Part shown: piece by piece, positions 9,220 to 19,439 of the stretch | Position numbering within the stretch: the first letter of the stretch is position 1 | Layout: each line of letters starts with the position of its first letter | Source: Terriglobus sp. TAA 43 | GTDB taxonomy: Bacteria > Acidobacteriota > Terriglobia > Terriglobales > Acidobacteriaceae | Reading direction: 5' to 3' | DNA: 64,000 nucleotides | Assembly: GCF_000800015.1 (NCBI RefSeq) | Contig: NZ_JUGR01000003.1 | Span: 186,001 to 250,000 of the forward strand | Program-made: the position numbers and the translations under genes | The notes under the pieces: generated by a model | What the model was told of the DNA's origin: nothing | The model's database searches: none | The model's input: the letters and a program-made list of their open reading frames with translations, nothing else

Positions 9220-9632
9220 CAGGCCTCCTCGCCGTAATAATCGGCAAACAGGTCATCCATCTCATACACGCGCACGCGATGCAGCTTCGCATTCGGAATC
9301 TTCCCATCCAGCCGACGCCAGATGGCCACCGCAATATTCTCCGTCGTGGGCACCGTCGACGCAAACTCCGGCACTTCGTGATTCAGATGGCGATGGTCAT
9401 ACACGCTGACCACCTGCTCTTCCAGAATGTCTTTCAACAGCTTCAGGTCCACCACAAACCCGGTGACTGGATCCACCTCGCCACCCACCGTCACTTCCAG
9501 CGTGTAGTTATGCCCATGCCCATTCGCATTGGCACACTTGCCAAAAACAGCAAGGTTCTTCTCCTCGCTCCAATCAGGGTTGCGATAGAAGTGCGCGGAA
9601 GAAAAATCGGCTTTGCGTGTCAGGTAAATCAT
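9219..9632 (-). CDS. queD: 6-carboxytetrahydropterin synthase QueD
   Basis: 137 residues, typical family length. Zinc ligands His14, His39 and His41, catalytic Cys33 in FGKCANANGHGHNY, the catalytic pair Asp79-His80 in VYDHRHLN, PTTENIAVAIW, and the terminal Glu in VRVYEMDD are all present. QueD turns dihydroneopterin triphosphate into 6-carboxy-tetrahydropterin, the second step towards preQ0. It is first in the minus-strand cluster queD, queD paralog, folE. The complete active site contrasts with the altered one in the following paralog. Confidence 0.9.
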   Translation of the reverse strand: MIYLTRKADFSSAHFYRNPDWSEEKNLAVFGKCANANGHGHNYTLEVTVGGEVDPVTGFVVDLKLLKDILEEQVVSVYDHRHLNHEVPEFASTVPTTENIAVAIWRRLDGKIPNAKLHRVRVYEMDDLFADYYGEEA

Positions 9633-9703
9633 CGTTTGTCAGTGTATTGGATGTCGGAACACCCCGAACCGTTTCATGGGCAAACATCAATCCCAGCAGG
9701 CAG

Positions 9704-10885
9704 TTAAGTCGTGTACTCCCGCCCCTTCCAAACCACGGCCCGAGCAATCTTCACCTTCTGCCATGACCGGAACAGCAACAACGCAAACAGCGGCAGCGCC
9801 ACAATACTCAGCACGCGGTCCACAAACGGCACATTCGACCGCCCCACCCGCCCGAAGTACCGCACCACCACCCGCAGCCACAGAATCGCAATCGTCAGAA
9901 CCTGCCAATACACCAGGTTCGGCCACACAAACGGCAGCAGCGGCAGCCCAAGCAGCAACACAAAGTTCAACAGAGCAATAAACGCCATGAACAGAGGATT
10001 GCGGAACAGCAGAGCCAGGTTCTTCGTCCAACCCTCCACCATCTCCGCCGTCGTGCGGTACATCCGAGCCGACACCGCCTCCGCCGCATAACGAAAACGA
10101 ATCGCATGCCGACGCTTCACCTTCTGCGCCAGCGCAACGTCTTCCAACACCTCGGCCGCAACAGCCTTATGCCCGCCGACGTCAAAGTACACCTGTCGCC
10201 GCACCAGCAGAAACTGCCCATTCGCCGCCGCGATCGGGCTGGAAGGATCGCTCACCTTCTTCGGTGGATACGTACTGGCAAGCTCCGAAAAGATCAGCGG
10301 CATCACCGCGCGCTGCGCCAGATTCGCGTTGATCTGCTTCGGCGAATAGCTCAGTAGAGCCACATCATGCCTCTCCGCCTCCACAATGGCCCTGTGCAGC
10401 GAGTTCGGCTCATGCAGCGTGTCCGCATCCGTAAACAACAGCCACTTCGCCGTCTGCGCCACCGGCTGCTGCGCGCCCAGCCACAACGCCGCATTTTTCC
10501 CGGTAAATCCCTTACGCTGCGACTTCAGCGGCTCGGCGCGAAGAACCTGAACGCCGTCGCGCCCCTCCCCCAGCTTGGACGCAATGGCAAACGTCTCATC
10601 GGTCGAGCTGTCATCGATCACAAGCAGATGCCAGTGCTTCCCCAGCTCAAACCCCGGCTCACTCTGCCTCAGCAGCGATTCCATGCAGCCGCCAATGTTT
10701 AGCTCTTCATTCCGCGCCGGAATCAGCACCGTCAGCGCGTGCGTGGAAGGCTCATCTTCCACAATCTTTGAGGACGCAGCCGCCTCCCGCCGCGCCGAAG
10801 CGGCCGAAGGGCTACCGTCAAAGCGAAACTCAAATTTCGGGGCCGGTTTGGTCAAATCCGGCGTCTTGTCCTGATCATCAATCAT
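9704..10885 (-). CDS. Family 2 glycosyltransferase with C-terminal membrane segments
   Basis: 393 residues from ATG 10885. The GT-A core is clear: LTVLIPARNEELNIGGCMES, LLVIDDSSTDETFAIA, the DxD-type motif FTDADTLHEPNS, and a LEDVALAQKVKRR acidic block followed by the acceptor-side sequence EMVEGWTKN. Three hydrophobic segments near the end (about 310-370) anchor it in the inner membrane, and it finishes with VVWKGREYTT, an ending common in HpnB-like hopanoid-associated transferases. The first 70 residues are polar linker. Donor and acceptor sugars are not known. The start codon overlaps that of the divergent TlpA-like gene (CATG). TATAAT on the minus strand at 10902-10897 would give a very short leader. 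Confidence 0.85.
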   Translation of the reverse strand: MIDDQDKTPDLTKPAPKFEFRFDGSPSAASARREAAASSKIVEDEPSTHALTVLIPARNEELNIGGCMESLLRQSEPGFELGKHWHLLVIDDSSTDETFAIASKLGEGRDGVQVLRAEPLKSQRKGFTGKNAALWLGAQQPVAQTAKWLLFTDADTLHEPNSLHRAIVEAERHDVALLSYSPKQINANLAQRAVMPLIFSELASTYPPKKVSDPSSPIAAANGQFLLVRRQVYFDVGGHKAVAAEVLEDVALAQKVKRRHAIRFRYAAEAVSARMYRTTAEMVEGWTKNLALLFRNPLFMAFIALLNFVLLLGLPLLPFVWPNLVYWQVLTIAILWLRVVVRYFGRVGRSNVPFVDRVLSIVALPLFALLLFRSWQKVKIARAVVWKGREYTT

Positions 10886-11411
10886 GCGCCTTCGTATTAT
10901 AGGAAGCGTGAGATTCCGCGTCGCCTCCCGTTCCCTGATTCTGTCCGCCAGCCTGCTGGCCCCTGCCCTTTTCGCGGGCTGCAACCGCGGCGACCATCCG
11001 CAGCAAATCGCAGAAGTAGCGCCTGATTTCACCGTCCACAACGGCGCGCAGAACATCCAGCTAAGCAAGTTCCGGGGCAAGGTCGTTCTGCTAAACTTCT
11101 GGGCCACATGGTGCGCGCCCTGCATCGACGAGCTACCCAGCCTCCAGCGCCTCCAAGCCCTGCGCCCGGACATCCAGGTGGTCGCCGTCTCCATCGACGA
11201 CGACCCCGACGCCTACAACAAGTTTCTGCAGCAATACAGCATCAACCTGCTCAGCGCCCGCGACGGCACGCAGGGAGCCAACCTGAAATACGGCTCCGTC
11301 CGCGTACCGGAGACCTTCCTGATCGACCGCCAGGGCAACATCCGCCGCAAATTCATCGGCCCGCAAGAGTGGACCAACTCCGAGATCATGAGCTATCTCG
11401 ACAAAATCTAA
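10884..11411 (+). CDS. TlpA/ResA-like thioredoxin-fold lipoprotein
   Basis: 175 residues. An N-terminal signal with lipobox ALFAGC predicts a periplasmic lipid-anchored protein. The thioredoxin fold carries LNFWATWCAPCIDELPSLQ with the redox CAPC, the cis-proline region SVRVPETFLIDRQGNI and a DFTVHNGAQNIQLSKFRGKVV entry strand. Such proteins reduce disulfides for cytochrome c maturation or other exported proteins. ATG 10884 has no clear ribosome binding site; GTG 10908, directly after AGGAAG and a TATTAT box, is an alternative giving a 25-residue signal peptide. It is divergent from the glycosyltransferase and followed by a strong terminator. Confidence 0.87.
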   Translation: MRLRIIGSVRFRVASRSLILSASLLAPALFAGCNRGDHPQQIAEVAPDFTVHNGAQNIQLSKFRGKVVLLNFWATWCAPCIDELPSLQRLQALRPDIQVVAVSIDDDPDAYNKFLQQYSINLLSARDGTQGANLKYGSVRVPETFLIDRQGNIRRKFIGPQEWTNSEIMSYLDKI

Positions 11412-11426
11412 GATCAACAGGCATTG

Positions 11427-11457
11427 AAAAGGCCCGGCTTTAGCCGGGCCTTTTCGT
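11427..11457 (+). terminator. Strong terminator between tlpA-like and ThuA genes
   Basis: Stem GGCCCGGCT (11431-11439) / AGCCGGGCC (11442-11450), preceded by AAAA and followed by TTTTCG. It is symmetric and can serve both convergent genes. Confidence 0.85.
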
Positions 11458-11469
11458 TTGGAATGCAGA

Positions 11470-12471
11470 CTATTTCACACTTGGCGCATCATCCGCAGAC
11501 AAATCACCCAGCGTGTACTGAATACCCGCCAGCACATGCGTCATGATCGGCGTCATGGCATAGATGTGTTCGCTATGCCCCAGCGCCTCGTAGAACACGC
11601 GGCCCTTACCTTCGCGATGAATCCAGCTCAACGCATAGTCGCCATCCGTGCGCTTCGTCGCAGCAGGCTCCTTCGCCTTGTCCTCAGCCGACATCTTCGA
11701 GTAGTCCACACTCGTCAGCACGTGCACATTCTTGCGGCTGAACGACTCCTGCAGGAACGTGTAAATCTCGTCGTGCACCTCAAACTCGCGGCCATGGAAC
11801 ATCGCCGTCAGCGGGCTCTTCGGATCGTCAATCTTCACCCACACCGGCTGCGGATACACCCAGTGAAACTTGAAGAAGCCGCCAATCATCTTGTTGAACT
11901 CCGGCCACGTCCCCTCCGGCTTCAGCCCCGAATCGCGCGCCGGTACCGTGTGATACGTGTCGCCCGCAGCATGAATGCCGGCAATGCCATGACCGCTACG
12001 CACAAAATCCATCAACGCCTTCTTACGTGCATCGGTTGCCGGGTCCTTCGGATCACCCAGGAATTCCAGCGTGGTGCTGTCCAGGAAAATGCCGTCGTAG
12101 TTGGCCAGGTTTGCGGCGTTGATATCAGCAGAATCGTAGGTGATGGTCGCGGTATAAGCGCCCGTCTTCTCGCCCATCGTCTTCACCGTCTCCGCGGCCA
12201 GCGGAATCGACGAATGAAAGAATCCCGCAGCCTTGCACAGGATCAGCAGCTTGCGCGCCTGCTTCGGCTTTGCCGGAGCCGTCAGCGGCAGGTTATCCAG
12301 CATGGCAACATAGTCTTCTAACTGCGACTTCTGAATCTGCACGCCATCCTTAATCGATTGCGGACGCCCGGGGCTAGGCACCGTCTTCTCTTTCAACAGC
12401 GCAGTGGAATCCTGCGCAATGGCACAGGTGGCAAATAACAGACAGGCAACAGCAGCAAGCGGACGGATCAC
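11470..12471 (-). CDS. Secreted ThuA domain-containing protein
   Basis: 333 residues. Signal peptide MIRPLAAVACLLFATCAIAQ is followed by a ThuA (class I glutamine-amidotransferase-like) fold: KLLILCKAAGFFHSSIPLAA, YDGIFLDSTTLEF, a flap FVRSGHGIAGIHAAGDT, GGFFKFHW, and the C-terminal GRVFYEALGHSEHIY. ThuA proteins belong to trehalose and glucoside utilisation routes that pass through 3-keto sugars, but the exact reaction of this secreted acidobacterial group is not settled. It lies near glgX and a DUF1080 protein, so a role in sugar breakdown in the periplasm is an inference. A second, distinct ThuA gene lies at 50951-51976. Confidence 0.85.
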   Translation of the reverse strand: MIRPLAAVACLLFATCAIAQDSTALLKEKTVPSPGRPQSIKDGVQIQKSQLEDYVAMLDNLPLTAPAKPKQARKLLILCKAAGFFHSSIPLAAETVKTMGEKTGAYTATITYDSADINAANLANYDGIFLDSTTLEFLGDPKDPATDARKKALMDFVRSGHGIAGIHAAGDTYHTVPARDSGLKPEGTWPEFNKMIGGFFKFHWVYPQPVWVKIDDPKSPLTAMFHGREFEVHDEIYTFLQESFSRKNVHVLTSVDYSKMSAEDKAKEPAATKRTDGDYALSWIHREGKGRVFYEALGHSEHIYAMTPIMTHVLAGIQYTLGDLSADDAPSVK

Positions 12472-12518
12472 GGTTCCTCCAGGGATTTCGGTAACGTTCT
12501 GAACCGTATCAATGTGAA

Positions 12519-12540
12519 AAGCGGCGCGTCAACGCCGCTT
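12519..12540 (-). terminator. Terminator after glgX
   Basis: Perfect stem AAGCGGCG / CGCCGCTT with a 6-base loop; read on the minus strand it ends in TTTT directly downstream of glgX. Confidence 0.65.
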
Positions 12541-12563
12541 CTCAGTTTCACCGCAAGATGACG

Positions 12564-14693
<2,130 letters not shown>

Positions 14694-14839
14694 TAACTTT
14701 CCAATTCCTTTATGTCTGCGAAATCCCCCTATGGGATGCACCTTTGCTCTGAGGGGATGGGCGCGCACTTTCCACAGCAAGGCCGCCGCGCGTACAGTGG
14801 TTTCGTTTCATCAACTTCCACTGCAAGGAATCTCCGGTA

Positions 14840-15640
14840 ATGCGTTGGATTTACACGTCTGTCCTCGTGCTCACTTCCGCAACTCTCATGGCGCAGTCAC
14901 CAGCGACGCCGCGTCCCACAGGTGGACCAAAACCGCAGGCCGTTCCAACCGACTGGAATAATCACGACGGCTACACGTCGCTCTTCGACGGCAACACACT
15001 CAGCGGCTGGGCAGGCGACGCAAAGGTGTGGAGCGTGGAAGACAACGCCATCGTCGGCCAGTACAAGTCGCCGGAAGGCGGACGCAATCCCGAAACCTTC
15101 CTGATTCTTCAAGGCAAGGAACCTGCAGACTTCGACCTTCGACTTGAAATCAAGCTGCAAGGTGTCACAGCCGACAGCGGCATTCAATACCGCAGTTACA
15201 TCGCACCGCCAACGCCGCCACGTCCCGGTGCACCTGCCATGCCTCAGGCCGATCCGCGCTACATCGTCGGCGGTTATCAATGCGATGCGAACTTCATCGG
15301 CAACTACACCGGACAAGTCGTCGATGGCCGCGGCCGCATCATCGTCGCATCACGCAGCGAAGTGGTTCACGCAGAAACAGGCAAGCCAATGGAACGCATC
15401 GCCGTCGTAGGCACCCGAGAAGAACTCGGTGGCTACTGGCATCCCAACGAGTGGAACCAGATGGAGATCGTCGCACACGGCCACGTCCTGACACATATTC
15501 TTAACGGCCACGTCATGGCCGTCTTCATTGACGACGACACAACAAAGCTCCGCGAGAAAGGCCTCCTCGCGCTGCAAACCGCAGGCTCAGGAACCGTCAA
15601 AATATCCTTCCGCAACTTGTGGCTGAAAGACCTGCAATAA
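14840..15640 (+). CDS. Secreted DUF1080 (3-keto-disaccharide hydrolase-like) protein
   Basis: 266 residues with signal peptide MRWIYTSVLVLTSATLMAQS, preceded by AAGGAATCTCCGGTA. The DUF1080 jelly-roll signature is clear: GYTSLFDGNTLSGWAG, VWSVEDNAIVGQY, FDLRLEIKLQGVTADSGIQYRS, then VGGYQCDANFIG and a terminal SFRNLWLKDLQ (the family ends RNIxIKEL-like). Some DUF1080 proteins hydrolyse 3-keto-glucosides produced by periplasmic oxidoreductases; that activity is known for family members, not shown here. Divergent from glgX across about 145 bases. Confidence 0.87.
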   Translation: MRWIYTSVLVLTSATLMAQSPATPRPTGGPKPQAVPTDWNNHDGYTSLFDGNTLSGWAGDAKVWSVEDNAIVGQYKSPEGGRNPETFLILQGKEPADFDLRLEIKLQGVTADSGIQYRSYIAPPTPPRPGAPAMPQADPRYIVGGYQCDANFIGNYTGQVVDGRGRIIVASRSEVVHAETGKPMERIAVVGTREELGGYWHPNEWNQMEIVAHGHVLTHILNGHVMAVFIDDDTTKLREKGLLALQTAGSGTVKISFRNLWLKDLQ

Positions 15641-15644
15641 AAAA

Positions 15645-15669
15645 GGAGGCTGCCGGCAGGGCAGCCTCC
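15645..15669 (-). terminator. Terminator after the 58-residue membrane protein gene
   Basis: Perfect 10-bp stem GGAGGCTGCC (15645-15654) / GGCAGCCTCC (15660-15669). On the minus strand it is followed by TTTTTTATT, so it ends the minus-strand small gene at 15684; on the plus strand there is no T run. Confidence 0.8.
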
Positions 15670-15683
15670 GCTCAAATTTAAAC

Positions 15684-15860
15684 CTACTTCTCTTCGATGC
15701 GTTCATCGAACATCCAGCGTCTCCACCGTTCAGGCAGTCCCGCCGCTTGCCCTCCGCGATGAACCTGACCTCGACACAACCGGACCAGCGCAACGATCGA
15801 TCCGACCAGAACGAAGCCGTACCACGCGATTAAGATCACAGAGTCCAGAAGCCTTAACAT
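15684..15860 (-). CDS. Small single-pass membrane protein, 58 residues
   Basis: Not recognised as any known family. ATG 15860 is preceded by GTGGAGAGTGAGCG, and TAG at 15684-15686 is followed within 15 bases by a strong minus-strand terminator. The product starts MLRLLDSVILIAWYGFVLVG, one hydrophobic span (about residues 4-26) with an aromatic patch, followed by a basic/Gly-rich stretch and a charged tail ending FDERIEEK. It lies 53 bases downstream of the inositol-phosphate synthase gene on the same strand and may be cotranscribed with it. The ribosome binding site, hydrophobic profile and terminator argue that it is real; function is unknown. Confidence 0.65.
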   Translation of the reverse strand: MLRLLDSVILIAWYGFVLVGSIVALVRLCRGQVHRGGQAAGLPERWRRWMFDERIEEK

Positions 15861-15913
15861 CGCTCACTCTCCACTGAGATGTTACGCCGCTGGCCTGAGA
15901 AGTATCGACGTAC

Positions 15914-17251
15914 TTACTCCGAGTAATACTCAAGCCCAAGATGCGTGATCAGGTCCTCGCCCATAACGTGGCGTAGCGTGTTCTTCAGCTTCATGCTCTG
16001 AATAAACAGATCATGCTCAGGGTGAATACCAGGAGCAGCATCCGGAGCCTTGAAGTAAAAGCTCAGCCACTCCTGAATACCCAGGTGCTTCAGGCTCGGC
16101 GTACGCGCAGCCAGATCCATAAACAGGCACAGATCAAGCGCAAGCGGCGCAGCAAGAATTGAATCGCGGCACAGGAAGTCCACCTTCAACTGCATGGGAT
16201 ATCCCATCCATCCAAAGAGGTCGATGTTGTCCCAACCTTCCTTGTTATCGCCGCGCGGAGGATAGTAATTAATCCTCACCTTATGGAAGATGTCGCCATA
16301 TAAGTCAGGATGCTTATCCGGCTGCAGAATATATTCCAGCACACCCAGCTTCGACTCTTCCTTCGTCTTGAAGTTATCCGGATCGTCCAGCACTTCCCCA
16401 TCGCGATTGCCCAGGATGTTCGTCGAATACCACCCATTCAATCCCAGGTAACGAACCTTCAACGCAGGCGCCAGCACAGTCTTTATGAATGTCTGCCCCG
16501 TCTTAAAATCCTTACCGGCAATCGGCGCGCCAGCCTGCTTCGACAACTCACGCAACGCAGGAATATCGCACGTCAGGTTCGGAGCACCGTTGATGAACGG
16601 TACGCCTTCTTTCAAACACGCCCACGCATACAGCATCGACGGTGCAATGTCCTCGTCATCTTCGACCAATCCCTTTTCAAACGCAGCCAGCGTCTGATGC
16701 ACCGCCTTCTCCTTGAGAAAGATTTCGGTCGATCCTGTCCAAATCATCACCTGTCGATCGCTCTTGCTTTTGAACTCCGCAATGTCATTGCGAATCTGAT
16801 TCGCAAGATCGCACTTGTTCTTCCCCGTCTTAATCTTCTTCGGGTCCAGGCGCTTCACATAGCGCTGATCGAACGCCGCAGGCATCGGTTCAATGCCTTC
16901 CAGGAACGGACGCATCTCCTCCAACTGTTCACGGTCCAACACCGACGCAGTCTTCGCCGCATCGAACAGATTGCCACCAAAGATGTCCCATCCCGTAAAC
17001 ACAAGATCATCCAATCCCGCCAACGGAACAAAGTCCTTGATCAGGGGCGAATGATCTTCCGTGCGCTTCCCCAACCGGATCGTGCCCATCTCCGCCATCG
17101 ATCCCACGGGCTTCGCCATGCCGCGACGCACAGCTTCCACACCGGCAATCATCGTCGTGGCCACCGCGCCCATCCCCGGCATCATCACGCCCAGTTTTCC
17201 CTTCGCGGGTGCAATATCCGTTGCCTTCGGCTGCGTTGCTGCCTGCTCCAT
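15914..17251 (-). CDS. Inositol-3-phosphate synthase family protein
   Basis: 445 residues from ATG 17251, chosen because GAGGAG lies 5 bases upstream; the open frame extends to 17368 without family similarity. The NAD Rossmann start is KLGVMMPGMGAVATTMIAGV. Family blocks include DLVFTGWDIFGGNLFDAA, GINGAPNLTCD-like FINGAPNLTCDIPAL, AGKDFKTGQTFIKTV, GWYSTNILGNRDGEVLDDP and YYPPRGDNKEGWDNIDLFGW. The enzyme isomerises glucose-6-phosphate to myo-inositol-1-phosphate in the cytoplasm, for inositol lipids or compatible solutes. No other inositol gene is beside it. It is divergent from rdgB across a region with a GTTATCGATAAC palindrome. Confidence 0.92.
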   Translation of the reverse strand: MEQAATQPKATDIAPAKGKLGVMMPGMGAVATTMIAGVEAVRRGMAKPVGSMAEMGTIRLGKRTEDHSPLIKDFVPLAGLDDLVFTGWDIFGGNLFDAAKTASVLDREQLEEMRPFLEGIEPMPAAFDQRYVKRLDPKKIKTGKNKCDLANQIRNDIAEFKSKSDRQVMIWTGSTEIFLKEKAVHQTLAAFEKGLVEDDEDIAPSMLYAWACLKEGVPFINGAPNLTCDIPALRELSKQAGAPIAGKDFKTGQTFIKTVLAPALKVRYLGLNGWYSTNILGNRDGEVLDDPDNFKTKEESKLGVLEYILQPDKHPDLYGDIFHKVRINYYPPRGDNKEGWDNIDLFGWMGYPMQLKVDFLCRDSILAAPLALDLCLFMDLAARTPSLKHLGIQEWLSFYFKAPDAAPGIHPEHDLFIQSMKLKNTLRHVMGEDLITHLGLEYYSE

Positions 17252-17372
17252 CTGCTTCTCCTCAATGCTCATGAGCAACGCGCCAAACCACGTTGCCTTC
17301 AACACCAACCTGAAGCATCTCCACACATTCCGCAACATCGCAGCTGCTTGATTTCGCTCAATAAACACGAGG

Positions 17373-17402
17373 GTTATCGATAACGTCCCGTTAAGTTATC
17401 GG
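17373..17402. promoter_or_regulatory. GTTATCGATAAC palindrome between ino1-like gene and rdgB
   Basis: A perfect 12-base palindrome GTTATCGATAAC (17373-17384) is followed by a GTTATCGG half copy (17395-17402). Related TATCGGTTA (18144-18152) and CGATAACCGA (18167-18176) occur in the leader of the sdh operon. Candidate operator for one regulator; unproven. Confidence 0.35.
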
Positions 17403-17495
17403 TGTCTGATTTTCTTGAAATTTCTTTTACGCAAGCCCATAAAAACCCACATGAGAAGATCAAGTAAGTTTCCTAACCGGACGGCAACGCAACTC

Positions 17496-18104
17496 ATGAT
17501 TCTGTATGTAGCCACATCCAACGCAGGCAAGCTTCGCGACTTCCGCACCGCCGCAACCGACACACCGGGCTTCGATATTCAGCCTCTGCCCGGCCTCGCA
17601 GACATCCCCGCGCCACCGGAAGACGAGCCCACGTTCGAAGGCAACGCACGCATCAAGGCTGCGTACTACTCAAAATTCGCGCCCGGACACTGGGTCATCG
17701 CAGACGACTCCGGTCTTGAAGTCGATGCACTCAACGGCCTCCCCGGCGTCCGCTCCGCACGCTACGCCGCCGACCTCAACTTCCCCTCCACAGGCAACGG
17801 CATCGACGCAGACAACAACGTTGCCCTACTGCACAACCTGAAAGACGCAACCAGCCGCACCGGCCGCTACCGTTGCGCACTCGCACTCGCAACCGACGGC
17901 AAAGTAGAAGCCGTTGCCTTCGGCAAACTCGAAGGCAACATCCTCACCGCACCACAAGGCGAACGCGGCTTCGGCTACGACCCATACTTCTTCGCGCCCG
18001 AACTTAACGGCACCATGGCAGAAGCCAGCGATGAAGATCGCCTCCGCGTAAGCCATCGCGGACGCGCACTCCGCGCTCTCTTACGACAGTGGCGAGCCTG
18101 CTGA
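17496..18104 (+). CDS. rdgB: XTP/dITP pyrophosphatase RdgB
   Basis: 202 residues from ATG 17496. Family blocks are complete: ILYVATSNAGKLRDF (substrate loop SNxxK), EPTFEGNARIKAAYYSK, the ADDSGLEVDALNGLPGVRSARYA core with catalytic Asp, EGNILTAPQGERGFGYDPYFF, and SHRGRALRALL at the end. The protein hydrolyses non-canonical purine triphosphates (ITP, XTP, dITP), keeping them out of DNA. The frame opens upstream at 17415, but those residues lack similarity. It is followed by about 200 bases before sdhC. Confidence 0.94.
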   Translation: MILYVATSNAGKLRDFRTAATDTPGFDIQPLPGLADIPAPPEDEPTFEGNARIKAAYYSKFAPGHWVIADDSGLEVDALNGLPGVRSARYAADLNFPSTGNGIDADNNVALLHNLKDATSRTGRYRCALALATDGKVEAVAFGKLEGNILTAPQGERGFGYDPYFFAPELNGTMAEASDEDRLRVSHRGRALRALLRQWRAC

Positions 18105-18196
18105 TCTCTCGTATCCGCACAAACAGCGACCGAATAAGTCCCATATCGGTTACCGCCCGATTCATTCGATAACCGAACACCGCTCCGACCACATCA

Positions 18197-18226
18197 TTGA
18201 CGGGTGTTTTCCATACGCCGGATACT
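18197..18226 (+). promoter_or_regulatory. Candidate promoter of the sdh operon
   Basis: TTGACG (18197-18202), an 18-base spacer and GATACT (18221-18226), about 80 bases before sdhC. An inverted TATCGGTTA / CGATAACCGA repeat lies just upstream (18144-18176). Confidence 0.4.
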
Positions 18227-18306
18227 GTGCGTGCCTTTCTTCCGCAGTGAGGCCGTTTCCTCATGCGCGGAAGCAATATCTGTACGGAAGCAGGGAGCGC
18301 AAGAAC

Positions 18307-19152
18307 ATGGGCTCAGTCGCACGGGTTGCACCACCCGATAACGCACACCGCAAGGGCGTGAAGCCGCTGCGCGCCGGTCAGGGACACTCGTTCCTGCTGC
18401 GCAAACTGCACTCGCTCACCGGCATCGTCCCCATTGGCGCGTTCCTGATCGAGCACATCATCTCGAACCTTGAGATCGTGCACGGCCCCGTCGCCTACGC
18501 CAAGCAGGTTCTCTTCCTCAACAGCCTGCCGCTCGTGCGCGTGCTGGAGTGGGCCTTCATCTTTATTCCGTTGCTCTTCCACGCGGGCTACGGCGTCTTC
18601 ATCGCCGTCCGCGGACGCTCCAACGTGAATGTCTATCCGTGGGCCGGCAACTGGATGTACGTGATGCAGCGTGTCTCGGGCATCATTGCCCTGCTCTACA
18701 TCATCCAGCACCTCTGGTTCCAGCGCTTCTCCGGCGTCAGCCTGCCGGAACATCCGGGCCTCGCGTACTGGAAGGTGCAGTACGAACTTTCCAACCCGTG
18801 GATGGTTGCGGTGTACGTCATCGGCATGATCGCCACCTGCTTCCACTTCTCGTACGGCATCTGGCTCTTCTGCGCCAAGTGGGGCATCACCCCCGGCGAC
18901 GACGCACGCCGCAAGCTCGGCTATGCCACCACCGCATTTGGCGTCATCCTGTGCGGTCTGGGTCTGTGGAGCATCGCAGCCATCGTGTCAGCTCCCATGG
19001 TTCCGGCAGTGGAAGTGATCCCGGCACCCGCAGACGACTCAGCACCAGCAGTAGTGCCCACGTATCAGGTTCCAGCCGTGCAGCAGCAACAGTACGACAG
19101 CAACGGCCAACCGCTCCAGACAAGTCCACTCCCGTCTGGAGCCAATCAATAA
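18307..19152 (+). CDS. sdhC: Succinate dehydrogenase cytochrome b subunit SdhC
   Basis: 281 residues from ATG 18307, preceded by AGGGAG. The first gene of the sdh operon encodes the membrane anchor of the diheme cytochrome b558 type (Bacillus-like, one large subunit instead of SdhC plus SdhD). About five membrane spans carry the expected histidines: RKLHSLTGIVPIGAFLIEHI, LLFHAGYGVFIA, IALLYIIQHLWFQRF and CFHFSYGIWLFC. After the last span comes a 45-residue Pro/Gln/Ala-rich tail (PAPADDSAPAVVPTYQVPAV), which is longer than usual and of unknown use. The next small gene begins on the stop codon (TAATG). Confidence 0.92.
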   Translation: MGSVARVAPPDNAHRKGVKPLRAGQGHSFLLRKLHSLTGIVPIGAFLIEHIISNLEIVHGPVAYAKQVLFLNSLPLVRVLEWAFIFIPLLFHAGYGVFIAVRGRSNVNVYPWAGNWMYVMQRVSGIIALLYIIQHLWFQRFSGVSLPEHPGLAYWKVQYELSNPWMVAVYVIGMIATCFHFSYGIWLFCAKWGITPGDDARRKLGYATTAFGVILCGLGLWSIAAIVSAPMVPAVEVIPAPADDSAPAVVPTYQVPAVQQQQYDSNGQPLQTSPLPSGANQ

Positions 19153-19427
19153 TGATCGTCGCTCTGATCGTCTTCTTAATTGGCGGTTGGACTACGGCCT
19201 GGTCTCATTTCGCAATGCTGCAACATGTCAATTTGCTATCCACACAAACCGACTCTATTCCCGAGTTACGAAATAGTGGATGGCAAGTGTGGCAAAGATA
19301 TAAAACGCTGGCCCCGAAAGGTAAGTGGAGTGTAGTGATGGCGACCGGTATCACTGCCCAACTTATCGGATTCGTAGGTTTGATTTTGACGTTTAGCGCT
19401 CAGCCCGTTTCGGGCGGCGGCAGATAG
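19152..19427 (+). CDS. Small two-TM protein inside the sdh operon (91 residues)
   Basis: Begins in the overlap TAATG with sdhC and ends 12 bases before sdhA, so it must be cotranscribed and is probably translationally coupled. Residues 1-23 (MIVALIVFLIGGWTTAWSHF) form one hydrophobic span and a second lies near the end (VVMATGITAQLIGFVGLILTF); the linker between is polar and aromatic, with QVWQRYKTLAPKGKW. No family recognised. Its position, where other complexes carry a second anchor subunit, suggests an accessory or stabilising role in the membrane arm of complex II (inference). Confidence 0.75.
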   Translation: MIVALIVFLIGGWTTAWSHFAMLQHVNLLSTQTDSIPELRNSGWQVWQRYKTLAPKGKWSVVMATGITAQLIGFVGLILTFSAQPVSGGGR

Positions 19428-19439
19428 GAAAGCCGAACT

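Noticed and set aside
18549-19151. Long out-of-phase frame inside sdhC upstream of the 91-residue protein
   Set aside because: It is sdhC read in another frame; only the part from ATG 19152 has its own start overlap and membrane spans.
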